The translations under genes and the position numbers were made by a program. A DNA stretch of 5,840 nucleotides from Bacteroidales bacterium (lineage in GTDB: Bacteria; Bacteroidota; Bacteroidia; Bacteroidales; Muribaculaceae): assembly GCA_014800065.1 (NCBI GenBank), contig JAAVGX010000013.1, positions 1 to 5,840 of the forward strand, given 5' to 3'. The notes beneath the pieces were generated by a model. The model was not told the origin of the DNA. It saw only the letters and a list, made by a program, of their open reading frames with translations, and did no database searches. Shown one piece after another: positions 1 through 5,840 of this stretch; within the stretch, counting starts at the first letter, position 1, and every line of letters begins with the position of its first letter.

Positions 1-214
1 CTTCCTGATTGCCGGGAACGACGCACACGAACAGACCGTTGCGCTCTCCGCGAAGCACCAAGGTTTTGAAAACCTGATTGATGTCTTCGCCAAGAGTAGC
101 AGCGGTGTGGTTTGCATCCACATAGTTTTCGTCGTATTCGTAGGCGATTGTCTCGAAGGGGATATGGGCGTGTTCGAGGAGCCTAACAGCGTTGGTCTTA
201 ACCGTCTTAGCCAT
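1..214 (-). CDS. ybaK: Cys-tRNA(Pro) deacylase, YbaK/EbsC family (partial, 3' end outside window)
   Basis: Cytoplasmic trans-editing enzyme that hydrolyses Cys-tRNA(Pro), the mischarged product that prolyl-tRNA synthetase makes. I translated it by hand from the ATG at 212-214. The first 71 codons are visible, beginning MAKTVKTNAVRLLEHAHIPF and ending near ...VCVVPGNQE at the window edge. Family signs are the N-terminal K-T-N-A-x-R-L-L helix, the 'PFE' strand start, and the QVFKTLVLRG segment (residues 47-56). K50 in that segment matches the conserved lysine of the YbaK fold that is needed for editing. The family is usually about 155-160 residues, so a little over half lies beyond position 1. 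Its ATG overlaps the trxB stop by one base (TAATG), which fixes the start and suggests translational coupling. A general ProX/YbaK-domain protein is the main alternative, but the length of the visible N-terminus favours YbaK proper. Confidence 0.88.
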   Translation of the reverse strand, partial: MAKTVKTNAVRLLEHAHIPFETIAYEYDENYVDANHTAATLGEDINQVFKTLVLRGERNGLFVCVVPGNQE

Positions 215-216
215 TA
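212..216 (-). other. TAATG stop/start overlap, trxB to ybaK
   Basis: The trxB stop TAA (216-214) and the ybaK ATG (214-212) share one base, giving TAATG on the minus strand. This arrangement commonly goes with translational coupling. It fixes the ybaK start and places trxB and ybaK in one transcript. Confidence 0.85.
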
Positions 217-1155
217 TTCGTGCATAAGGATGAAGTGTTCGGCTTCGATAGCGGCTCGGCAACCCATACCGGCGGCAGAAATGGCCTGCTGATAGTAGGG
301 GTCGGCCACGTCGCCGGCAGCGAACACGCCCATCACATTGGTGAGTGTGCGATGGCCTTCGGTCTTGATATATCCGGCTTCATCCATATCTATCTGGCCT
401 TTAAACACTTCGGTGTTTGGAGTATGGCCAATGGCGAGGAAGAATCCGTCGATTGCGATGTCGTAGCGGTTCTCGTTTTCGGTGCCTTTATTGGTTACCA
501 GATGGGCGCCTTCGAGGACATCGGCTCCGAACAGGCCCTCGGTCTGTGTGTTGTAGAGGATTTCAATGTTGGGATGCTCGAATACCTTCTTCTGCATGAA
601 CTTGGACGCACGGAGATGGTCCTTACGCACAATCATATACACTTTTGAAGCGAGTCCTGCCAGGTACATAGCCTCTTCGCAAGCAGTATCGCCGCCGCCG
701 ACCACGGCCACCACGCGTTTGCGGAAGAAAAATCCGTCGCAAGTGGCGCAGGCCGACACGCCCATGCCAAGATACTTCTGCTCGTCGTCCAGACCGAGGT
801 AGCGAGCAGATGCCCCGGTGGAAATAATCACCGTTTCGGCTTTGATAACGGTGTCATTGCCCACTTTGACGGTGAAAGGACGTTCCTTGAAATCGACCTC
901 AGTGGCAAGTCCGGGGATAATCTGTGTACCAAATTTCAATGCCTGACCGCGCATTTCTTCCATCAGTTTGGGACCGGTGATACCTTCCGGGAAGCCGGGG
1001 AAGTTCTCGACCTCGGTGGTTGTGATGAGCTGGCCACCAGGCTGATTACCTTCAATCATTACAGGGTTGAGGTTTGCACGAGAGGCGTAAATTGCAGCGG
1101 TATATCCGGCAGGGCCGGAACCGATGATGAGGCATTTGGTTGACAATTCGTTCAT
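214..1155 (-). CDS. trxB: Thioredoxin-disulfide reductase
   Basis: Cytoplasmic FAD enzyme that passes electrons from NADPH to oxidised thioredoxin. The 313 residues match the usual length (about 310-320) of the low-molecular-weight bacterial type. The FAD-binding GSGPAGYTAAIYASRA starts at residue 12. Residues 39-56 carry the family's PGGQL...EVENFPGFP stretch. The redox-active CATC lies at residues 136-139 (C136, C139, followed by D140). The NADPH-binding GGGDTACEEA is at 153-162, with the basic VRKDHLRASK at 176-185 in the position of the HRR-type NADPH 2'-phosphate contact. The second FAD motif GVFAAGDVAD is at 276-285. The ATG at 1153-1155 is the natural start because the FAD motif begins 11 residues later. 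There is no Shine-Dalgarno sequence before it, as is usual in Bacteroidota. It sits 61 nt after the LolA-like gene and overlaps ybaK by 1 nt. All expected residues are present. Confidence 0.97.
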   Translation of the reverse strand: MNELSTKCLIIGSGPAGYTAAIYASRANLNPVMIEGNQPGGQLITTTEVENFPGFPEGITGPKLMEEMRGQALKFGTQIIPGLATEVDFKERPFTVKVGNDTVIKAETVIISTGASARYLGLDDEQKYLGMGVSACATCDGFFFRKRVVAVVGGGDTACEEAMYLAGLASKVYMIVRKDHLRASKFMQKKVFEHPNIEILYNTQTEGLFGADVLEGAHLVTNKGTENENRYDIAIDGFFLAIGHTPNTEVFKGQIDMDEAGYIKTEGHRTLTNVMGVFAAGDVADPYYQQAISAAGMGCRAAIEAEHFILMHE

Positions 1156-1216
1156 ATCGAGATGTGTTTTATTCTGAGTTAAGTGATTTTTCGTTTTATG
1201 AAATTCGGAATTATAA
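1156..1216 (-). other. Intergenic gap lolA-trxB
   Basis: This 61-nt AT-rich gap lies between the lolA-like stop and the trxB start. On the minus strand it reads TTATAATTCCG immediately after the stop, so a TATAAT hexamer is present. Bacteroidota housekeeping promoters use TAnnTTTG instead, and I see no TTG/TAnnTTTG pair, so I do not call a promoter. A short palindrome, AATTCGGAATT, lies near the upstream end (about 1202-1212). There is no hairpin followed by a T-run, so read-through from lolA into trxB is the simplest reading. Confidence 0.4.
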
Positions 1217-1831
1217 TCAACGAAGGTCGATTATTTCACGAGCGGGATGCAGTTTGGCGTTATATCTGAAAGCCGAGACGGGGAGCTTTGCGCCGGGGGT
1301 TAGGCGGTCTACTTTCATCAGCATGGTTCGCCGGTCGTCGAAGGTGATTTCGATGGCTTTCGGTGTATAAGTCTTGGCTGCGCAGTTAACTACAATCGAT
1401 GCAATTCCGGTGTTCTTGTTTTTGGGAGTGAGTTTAATTTCAGCTCCTGCAGGCGAGTCGTTGACCACGGATATATTATAATATGTCTCCGGGTGCGCCA
1501 GGATTCCGAATGGATTGAGCGCCATGATTTCGTCGGCTGTTGGTTCGGAGATGCTCACTTCTTCATTTGCGCACTGAAGTGCCCATTGGGTTGTGCCGTC
1601 GTACCATGCCATCAGGGCGGGAGTTGAGAAGGTGAACATGGCGTCCTGTAGAATTGCCGAGCCTCGGGTGGATGCACCGTCGGAGGTGATGGTAAACAGC
1701 AATTCCACCGATGGTTTTGAAAACATAGCCTTGCGGATACCGTTCAAAACGCGGTCGGTGGACGCTGCGACTACCGGTAACACGGCAGTCAACATCATTA
1801 TAATTATAGTCGAAAGTGTTTTATGCTTCAT
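1217..1831 (-). CDS. lolA: LolA-like periplasmic outer-membrane lipoprotein carrier
   Basis: Predicted periplasmic chaperone that carries lipoproteins from the inner to the outer membrane. It has 204 residues, typical for LolA-like proteins. A signal peptide is clear: basic MKHK, a hydrophobic core (about residues 7-21), and a signal peptidase I site after A22 or A23 (VVAAS). There is no lipobox cysteine, so the product should be soluble. The mature part shows the pattern of the Bacteroidales LolA-like family: repeated amphipathic strands (residues 41-75), 'MAWYDGTTQW' (74-83), 'EEVSISEPTADEIMALNPF' (90-108), 'DRRTMLMKVDRL' (166-177), and a C-terminal 'AREIIDLR' (197-204). It lies between ftsK and trxB, an arrangement I recall from other Bacteroidales. 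Two cysteines (C87, C150) are present in the mature protein. Assignment rests on sequence pattern and neighbours. A partner LolB is not visible here, and LolB is generally not evident in this phylum. The substrate is inferred. Confidence 0.85.
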   Translation of the reverse strand: MKHKTLSTIIIMMLTAVLPVVAASTDRVLNGIRKAMFSKPSVELLFTITSDGASTRGSAILQDAMFTFSTPALMAWYDGTTQWALQCANEEVSISEPTADEIMALNPFGILAHPETYYNISVVNDSPAGAEIKLTPKNKNTGIASIVVNCAAKTYTPKAIEITFDDRRTMLMKVDRLTPGAKLPVSAFRYNAKLHPAREIIDLR

Positions 1832-1845
1832 GCTGATAGCTTGCT

Positions 1846-1872
1846 TTTAGGAGGTTTAGGAGGTTTAATGGG
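1846..1872. repeat. 9-bp tandem repeat TTTAGGAGG (two perfect copies plus one degenerate)
   Basis: On the plus strand TTTAGGAGG occurs at 1846-1854 and 1855-1863, followed by TTTAATGGG at 1864-1872, which matches at 7 of 9 positions. On the transcribed minus strand it reads as CCTCCTAAA units within the 5' leader of the lolA-like gene, about 15-40 nt before its ATG. The repeat is directly visible. A role is not established: it may be slipped-strand expansion or a binding element. Confidence 0.8.
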
Positions 1873-1882
1873 TTTGTTAAAC
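1863..1882. repeat. Short inverted repeat GTTTAA / TTAAAC
   Basis: GTTTAA at 1863-1868 and its reverse complement TTAAAC at 1877-1882 flank an 8-nt loop and directly abut the 9-bp tandem repeat. The stem is only six mostly A-T pairs and has no following T-run in the minus direction, so it is not an intrinsic terminator. It could be chance or a weak operator-like element in the lolA leader. Confidence 0.4.
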
Positions 1883-1924
1883 TTCATAAACTCATACATA
1901 TAACGTCTGAATCAGCGGGTCGGT

Positions 1925-4630
1925 TCATGATAGCATCCGGGTCACCTCATCGGGCGTCATATGCACCTGTCGGGGTTTGGCTCCGTTGGCCGGTCCTACT
2001 ATGCCGAGTTTCTCCATCTGGTCCACATATCGAGCGGCTTTGCCAAAGCCGATTTCGAACTGACGTTGCAACAGGGTAATAGATATAGTCTGTTGAGAGG
2101 CTGTGAACACAGCACACTTCTTGAACTCTTCCGTAATCTTTGACGAATCGACGGGACCACCGCCACCGCTATCGCCTTCGGCGGGCGGATCGGGGAGTTC
2201 GTAGGGCTCATAGAAGCCGTCCTGTTGAGAGATAAAGTCGCAAATTTCTTCCACCTCTGGAGTGTCGACAAAGGCGCACTGTACACGCTCGATTGTGCCG
2301 CCAATCAGAGTGAGCATATCGCCACGACCGATCAGACGCTGTGCACCGGGGCGGTCGAGAATAGTCTTGGAGTCTACACCCTGAGTAACCTTGAAAGCGA
2401 TTCGTGCCGGGAAGTTGGACTTGATCACACCGGTTATGACATCGGTGGAGGGTCGCTGAGTGGCCAAAATCATATGTATGCCCACGGCACGCGCCTTGGC
2501 TACGATTCGGCTGATATATGTGTAAATTTCCTTTCCGGCACTTGTGACCAGGTCGGCAAACTCGTCCACAATCACTACCATGTAGGGGAGGTAGCGGTGT
2601 CCTTGATCGGGGTTGAGTTTTTTGGAAATAAACTTGGCATTGTAATCTTCGATTACGCGAACTTTTGCATCGGTGAGGAGTCCGTAGCGTTGCTCCATTT
2701 CTTCGCACAGCGATGCAAGGGTCTGGAGGGCTATCTGCGGGTCGGTGATTACGCTCTTGGCTTGGTCGGCGATACGAGCCATGAAGTGAGGTGCAATGCT
2801 TTCGTACAGCGAAAATTCCACCATCTTGGGGTCGATGAGCACCAACTTGAGCTCGTCGGGATGCTTTGAATAGAGGAGAGAGGTGAGGATGGCGTTGAGG
2901 CCTACTGATTTACCCTGACCTGTGGCACCTGCAACCAGGAGGTGTGGCATCTTGGCAAGGTCGGCCATAAATACCTCGTTGGTGATTGTGCAACCCAGCA
3001 CCATGGGGAGGTTCATCTTGTGATTACGGAAGGTGTTGGATTCCAGGACCGTACGCATCGACACCACCTGAGGTTTGCGATTGGGCACCTCAATACCAAT
3101 AGAACTCTTGCCGGGAATAGGAGCGATGATACGGATGCCCAACGCGGCGAGGCTCATGGCGATATCGTCTTCGAGTGAGCGAATCTTAGCGATACGCACA
3201 CCCTCGGCGGGTACCATTTCATATCGGGTCACAGTCGGGCCGATTGTTGCCGAAATGCTTTGAATTTCAACACCATAACTACGCAAAGCTGATACAATCA
3301 TATCCGTGTTGGCCTTCTGCTCGGCCTCATCGGTGGCTACACCACGGGGGCGGTCGATGAGCAATTCCAACGGAGGTTTCTTATAGTGTGAATGGAGGGT
3401 ACGGGGGTCGAATATTGTCGATTCGACGGGGCGTTGCTCTTCAGCAGGTTCTTCTTCGACCTCTTCTTCGGGAGTTTCGTCAACGCCCTCACCGGTAGTG
3501 GTGTTGGTGATGACGAGTTCAAGTGAACCGGGCTGTGAGGGTGGGATAACCGTTTCGGTGGAAGGCTGCATAATGCTTTGCATCATGGCCTCGGCCACCT
3601 CTTCACTTTCAGTCGTCTCGGGTTGAGGTTCATCCTCGACTGTTTCTTCAGCCTGTTCCTGTCCTGTAATATCAAATTGACGGGGGTCGGATTCTTCCTC
3701 CGCTACCGGTTCGTCGGTAATTTCGGCTATTTGCTCCTTTTGATCGATGCCTGACTGACTCATGGCATCAAAGGCTTCACGAGCCTCGACATTGCGTGGC
3801 TCTTCTTCCTCACTATCTTCGGGTTCCGGTGTCTTGGGTCGATTCAGCATCGAGAACATCTTCACGCAGAACCACTTAATGGGCTTGAAGTATGTTGCGA
3901 TGAGGAGGGCGATGAGGAGGAGACTCACCCCGAAAGCACCGAGCCAATCGGAATAATAGAGTAATAGCTCGTTGGCGTATCGGCCGTGATTACCTCCCAG
4001 GTCAAAGTAGGCGGCACGGTTGTAGGTGAAGAAGCCGAGCACCACCGACCCGGCGGCCATGGTAAAGAGGCAGCGGAAAGTCAAAGTCCAGAAAGAAACA
4101 CGCTTCACCTTCATGACAGCCAACCCGACAAGGAATAGGTATATAGCAAACACGAAAGAAGCGATTCCGAAAGAATCCACCATCAACCACTGCCCCAACT
4201 TGGCGCCAAAGGCCCCTCCGGCATTTTCAATCTCAACCCCGGCTTCGGAGGCTGCTTCAGCCACTTCCGCTATGGTTTTGTTGAGAGTTAGGCTTTGGTC
4301 GGCATGGGTGCTGTTGATAAATGAGAATCCGCACACGGCCGTAACGATGGCTACAAAGCATATGAATATGCCCACAGCGTAGTGAAAACGGTCGTCACGC
4401 AGGAAATCAATAAATGTATATTCCGGTTCGGAGTTTTTGGGTTTTGGCCTCCGGCGATTGGATGGTCCGTTTGAGTCGGGCACGGGTTTACGTCGAGGCT
4501 GTTCTGCAGCGGACTGCGCACGGCGAGCCGTACCGCCTCCTCGGCGGCGTTCCTCGGCTGCAATTCGCTGATCCAGTTCTTCCCCAAAGCTGTCAACTTC
4601 AGGTTCTTCTACTTGATTCAATTCATCCAT
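1925..4630 (-). CDS. ftsK: DNA translocase FtsK
   Basis: Septal, ATP-driven DNA pump that clears chromosomes from the closing septum and helps XerCD resolve dimers. It has 901 residues. An N-terminal charged tail (1-70, rich in R, K and E) precedes four predicted membrane segments (about 84-105, 155-173, 184-202, 231-248), which anchor it in the inner membrane. A low-complexity acidic linker runs from about 265 to 400. The alpha/beta motor follows from about 415: Walker A GATGQGKS at 568-575, 'LVLIDPKMVEFSLYE' at 596-610, Walker B 'MVVIVDEFADL' at 684-694, 'ILATQRPSTDVITGVIKSNFP' at 721-741, and 'GRGDML' at 768-773. After a glycine-rich hinge (820-825) comes the gamma winged helix (about 830-892, with 'ITLLQRQFEIGFGKAARYVDQME'), which reads polar sequences and contacts XerD in known FtsK. 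The ATG at 4628-4630 is chosen because the charged tail starts there, with noncoding AT-rich DNA upstream. SpoIIIE is a homologue, but this phylum does not sporulate. The protein is complete and intact. Confidence 0.97.
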   Translation of the reverse strand: MDELNQVEEPEVDSFGEELDQRIAAEERRRGGGTARRAQSAAEQPRRKPVPDSNGPSNRRRPKPKNSEPEYTFIDFLRDDRFHYAVGIFICFVAIVTAVCGFSFINSTHADQSLTLNKTIAEVAEAASEAGVEIENAGGAFGAKLGQWLMVDSFGIASFVFAIYLFLVGLAVMKVKRVSFWTLTFRCLFTMAAGSVVLGFFTYNRAAYFDLGGNHGRYANELLLYYSDWLGAFGVSLLLIALLIATYFKPIKWFCVKMFSMLNRPKTPEPEDSEEEEPRNVEAREAFDAMSQSGIDQKEQIAEITDEPVAEEESDPRQFDITGQEQAEETVEDEPQPETTESEEVAEAMMQSIMQPSTETVIPPSQPGSLELVITNTTTGEGVDETPEEEVEEEPAEEQRPVESTIFDPRTLHSHYKKPPLELLIDRPRGVATDEAEQKANTDMIVSALRSYGVEIQSISATIGPTVTRYEMVPAEGVRIAKIRSLEDDIAMSLAALGIRIIAPIPGKSSIGIEVPNRKPQVVSMRTVLESNTFRNHKMNLPMVLGCTITNEVFMADLAKMPHLLVAGATGQGKSVGLNAILTSLLYSKHPDELKLVLIDPKMVEFSLYESIAPHFMARIADQAKSVITDPQIALQTLASLCEEMEQRYGLLTDAKVRVIEDYNAKFISKKLNPDQGHRYLPYMVVIVDEFADLVTSAGKEIYTYISRIVAKARAVGIHMILATQRPSTDVITGVIKSNFPARIAFKVTQGVDSKTILDRPGAQRLIGRGDMLTLIGGTIERVQCAFVDTPEVEEICDFISQQDGFYEPYELPDPPAEGDSGGGGPVDSSKITEEFKKCAVFTASQQTISITLLQRQFEIGFGKAARYVDQMEKLGIVGPANGAKPRQVHMTPDEVTRMLS

Positions 4631-4696
4631 TGCAAAGTGTACAGAATTACACGTTTACAGTTAATTACCAATACTTAATTGTTAATTATCACTTCA
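4631..4696 (-). promoter_or_regulatory. AT-rich gap rpe-ftsK, possible regulatory region
   Basis: This 66-nt gap is strongly AT-rich and carries the repeat cluster listed separately. Just before the ftsK ATG the minus strand reads TACACTTTGCA, close to a Bacteroides -7 box (TAnnTTTG) but with three bases instead of two between TA and TTTG. It is also so near the ATG that a transcript starting there would lack a leader. No well-spaced TTG -33 element accompanies it. I therefore call this a candidate regulatory region, not a promoter. Co-transcription from rpe remains possible. Confidence 0.3.
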
Positions 4697-4703
4697 TTAA
4701 CTG
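4658..4703. repeat. GTTAAT repeat cluster (direct and inverted copies)
   Basis: On the plus strand GTTAATTA occurs at 4660-4667 and 4681-4688, exactly 21 bp apart (about two helical turns). CAGTTAAT at 4658-4665 is matched by its perfect reverse complement ATTAACTG at 4696-4703, an 8-bp inverted repeat spanning 46 bp. GTTAAT at 4681-4686 also pairs with ATTAAC at 4696-4701 across a 9-nt loop. The right-hand copy includes the rpe stop codon (TAA at 4697-4699). The repeats are seen directly. The AT-rich background makes some matches expected by chance, so function is uncertain. Confidence 0.55.
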
Positions 4704-5344
4704 AGGTCTGCCAAGGTGGCAATCATCGCCTTGGGGTCCGGTGCGTTGAATACGGCACTTCCGGCCACCAAAGCGTCAGCCCCGGCGCGGGCACACTCAG
4801 CACCGGTGGTAGCGTTGATTCCGCCATCCACCTCGATCAGGGCCGACGAGCCGCTCACGTTGATGAGTTCTCGAAGCCGACGAATCTTGGCAATGGTGCC
4901 GGGAATGAATGATTGGCCTCCGAAACCGGGATTTACGCTCATCAGGAGCACCATATCCAGGTCGGCTATCACATCCTCCAACATCATCACCGGAGTGGCG
5001 GGGTTTAGGGTTACAGCTGCTTTCATCCCGGCAGCCTTGATGGCCTGGATTGAGCGGTGGAGGTGTGTACACGCTTCAGCATGAACATTCATATATAGGG
5101 CTCCGAGGTCACGAACGCGGCCGATATAGCGGTCGGGGTCCACAATCATCAGGTGCACATCCAAAGGTTTGGGACTGAGTTTTGCCACGGCCTCAATCAC
5201 CGGAAATCCGAACGAGATATTAGGCACAAACACACCGTCCATCACATCGCAGTGAAGCCAGTCGGCACGGCTTTCATCGAGCATCTGCAGGGATTGACTC
5301 AAGCATCCGAAATCGGCGCTCAACAGAGAGGGAGATACTATCAT
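4697..5344 (-). CDS. rpe: Ribulose-phosphate 3-epimerase
   Basis: Cytoplasmic TIM-barrel enzyme of the pentose phosphate pathway that interconverts D-ribulose 5-phosphate and D-xylulose 5-phosphate. The length of 215 residues is typical. Visible motifs are 'VSPSLLSADF' at the N-terminus (S8 is the usual substrate contact), 'DWLHCDVMDGVFVPNISFG' (28-46), 'LDVHLMI' (61-67), 'VNPGFGGQSF' (137-146), 'LIEVDGGIN' (169-177), and the phosphate-binding 'ADALVAGSAVF' (189-199). The metal ligands expected for the family are all present as H31, D33, H64 and D173, and D33 and D173 are the likely acid/base pair. The start is fixed by the ATGA overlap with the dedA stop. The region before the ATG is A-rich, which suits translation initiation in this phylum. 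The enzyme has no evident functional link to the adjacent membrane protein. Allulose-phosphate epimerase (AlsE) is a related alternative but less likely in this general context. Confidence 0.96.
   Translation of the reverse strand: MIVSPSLLSADFGCLSQSLQMLDESRADWLHCDVMDGVFVPNISFGFPVIEAVAKLSPKPLDVHLMIVDPDRYIGRVRDLGALYMNVHAEACTHLHRSIQAIKAAGMKAAVTLNPATPVMMLEDVIADLDMVLLMSVNPGFGGQSFIPGTIAKIRRLRELINVSGSSALIEVDGGINATTGAECARAGADALVAGSAVFNAPDPKAMIATLADLS
5341..5344 (-). other. ATGA stop/start overlap, dedA to rpe
   Basis: The dedA stop TGA (5343-5341) and the rpe start ATG (5344-5342) share a 4-nt ATGA. The bases just before it are an A-rich run within the dedA lysine codons. This supports co-transcription and probable termination-reinitiation coupling of the two genes. 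Confidence 0.85.
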
Positions 5345-5840
5345 TTTTTCTTTTTAAAGGCGTTATAGAGAATATATACCACACAGAGAACCAACAAGAT
5401 AAGTCCACCAATGGTGAGGTAACTGTTGTATTTCTCCACAGTGTCGTACAGTTGGTCAATACTAACGGTTTTGGCCAGCCACCATCCCAGCAAGGCGAGG
5501 ATACCGTTCCACACCATGGCTCCCAAGGTGGTGAACAAAGCAAACACCCAGAAATTCATGCGGGCAATACCGGCAGGAATGGAAATGAGCTGACGCACAG
5601 CGGGAATCAATCGACCGATGAAGGTGCTGGCGGCGCCATGTTCATCGAAATAGCGCTCGGCCTTTTCCACTTTGGCCCGGTCAATGAGGCAGGCGTGCCC
5701 CAGACGTGAATTGGCGAAGGCATAAACTATCGGGCGTCCCACCAGCAGTGAGATAACATAGTTGATAGTGGCACCGACCAAGGCTCCGGCTGTGGCGACC
5801 AAAACTACCACAAATATATTCATATCCCCCTTCTGCATTG
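5341..5840 (-). CDS. DedA/VTT-family membrane protein (partial, 5' end outside window)
   Basis: Inner-membrane protein of the DedA (VTT/SNARE-associated) family. Members act in membrane homeostasis, and some move undecaprenyl phosphate or phosphatidylethanolamine across the membrane. The 165 residues visible from the Met at 5836-5838 continue upstream without a stop, so this Met is probably internal. The family has about 40-50 more N-terminal residues, including the re-entrant loop with conserved acidic residues (P-S/G-E region). Visible features are a membrane segment (about 8-33, 'VVVLVATAGALVGATINYVI'), an amphipathic stretch (48-68), the DedA signature 'FIGRLIPAVRQLISIPAG' (73-90, with R76, P79, R82 and AG), two further membrane segments (about 97-121 and 140-160), and a basic tail KKKK. 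The stop overlaps rpe by 4 nt. Substrate cannot be told from the sequence, so I give no gene symbol. Confidence 0.9.
   Translation of the reverse strand, partial: MQKGDMNIFVVVLVATAGALVGATINYVISLLVGRPIVYAFANSRLGHACLIDRAKVEKAERYFDEHGAASTFIGRLIPAVRQLISIPAGIARMNFWVFALFTTLGAMVWNGILALLGWWLAKTVSIDQLYDTVEKYNSYLTIGGLILLVLCVVYILYNAFKKKK

Larger units (their letters stand above)
1832..1924 (-). other. Intergenic gap ftsK-lolA
   Basis: This 93-nt gap separates ftsK from the lolA-like gene and is the longest gap in the window. It holds a 9-bp tandem repeat and a short inverted repeat, listed separately. I see no hairpin followed by a T-run on the minus strand and no clear TTG/TAnnTTTG promoter. Whether lolA has its own promoter cannot be decided from the sequence. 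The minus strand before the lolA ATG reads CTCCTAAAAGCAAGCTATC, with no Shine-Dalgarno sequence. Confidence 0.4.

Noticed and set aside
107..292. 61-codon plus-strand open frame opposite ybaK and the trxB end
   Set aside because: It is opposite the ybaK N-terminus and trxB C-terminus, both well supported. No motif is visible in it.
220..648. 142-codon plus-strand open frame opposite trxB
   Set aside because: It is the mirror of a complete and confidently identified trxB, and its translation resembles no family I know.
1211..1216. TATAAT hexamer (minus strand) directly after the lolA-like stop as a trxB promoter
   Set aside because: Bacteroidota housekeeping promoters use TAnnTTTG with an upstream TTG, and no such pair is present here. 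One AT-rich hexamer is weak evidence.
1863..1882. GTTTAA/TTAAAC hairpin as an intrinsic terminator of ftsK
   Set aside because: The stem is six mostly A-T pairs and is followed on the minus strand by CCTCC, not a T-run.
2208..2708. 166-codon minus-strand frame inside ftsK
   Set aside because: It is out of frame within ftsK, rich in Arg, Cys and Ser as expected for a frame shadow, and has no domain signature.
2225..2869. 214-codon open frame on the plus strand, antisense to the ftsK motor region
   Set aside because: It lies wholly opposite highly conserved FtsK codons and shows no recognisable domain. Long antisense frames are common opposite GC-rich third positions.
3570..3840. Acidic low-complexity segment of FtsK (roughly residues 265-355) as a possible insertion or frameshift
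   Set aside because: FtsK linkers are normally long, acidic or proline-rich and poorly conserved. The frame is continuous through it.
3899..3923. Repeated GATGAGGAGG-like stretch within ftsK
   Set aside because: It encodes a Leu/Ile/Ala-rich membrane segment (about residues 237-245), and the repetition follows from the amino-acid composition.

Overview
The window looks like ordinary chromosomal DNA from a member of the Bacteroidota, most likely order Bacteroidales. Three things point there: a LolA-like periplasmic carrier of the Bacteroidales type next to ftsK and trxB, A-rich or featureless start regions without Shine-Dalgarno sequences, and the protein sequences themselves. The moderate-to-high GC and the protein sequences would fit a gut lineage such as Muribaculaceae, but I cannot fix the family without a search.

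All six genes lie on the minus strand, so transcription runs from high to low coordinates. In that order they are: a DedA/VTT-family membrane protein (5' end cut by the window edge), rpe (ribulose-phosphate 3-epimerase), ftsK (septal DNA translocase), a lolA-like lipoprotein carrier, trxB (thioredoxin reductase), and a ybaK-type Cys-tRNA(Pro) deacylase (3' part cut by the window edge). dedA and rpe overlap by 4 nt (ATGA). trxB and ybaK overlap by 1 nt (TAATG). The other junctions are short gaps of 66 nt (rpe-ftsK), 93 nt (ftsK-lolA) and 61 nt (lolA-trxB). The layout suggests one or a few co-transcribed units. No gap contains a clear intrinsic terminator, and none contains a convincing Bacteroides-type promoter (TTG about 19-21 nt before TAnnTTTG).

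The genes do not form one pathway. They cover envelope maintenance and division (dedA, ftsK, lolA), central carbon metabolism (rpe), and thiol redox and translation quality control (trxB, ybaK). Every gene whose full length is visible has the expected length and catalytic motifs. I saw no mobile element, CRISPR, RNA gene or broken gene, and no novel multi-gene system. The features worth a second look are small: a cluster of GTTAAT-type direct and inverted repeats before ftsK, a 9-bp tandem repeat with a palindrome before lolA, two cysteines in the mature LolA-like protein, and the two start/stop overlaps.
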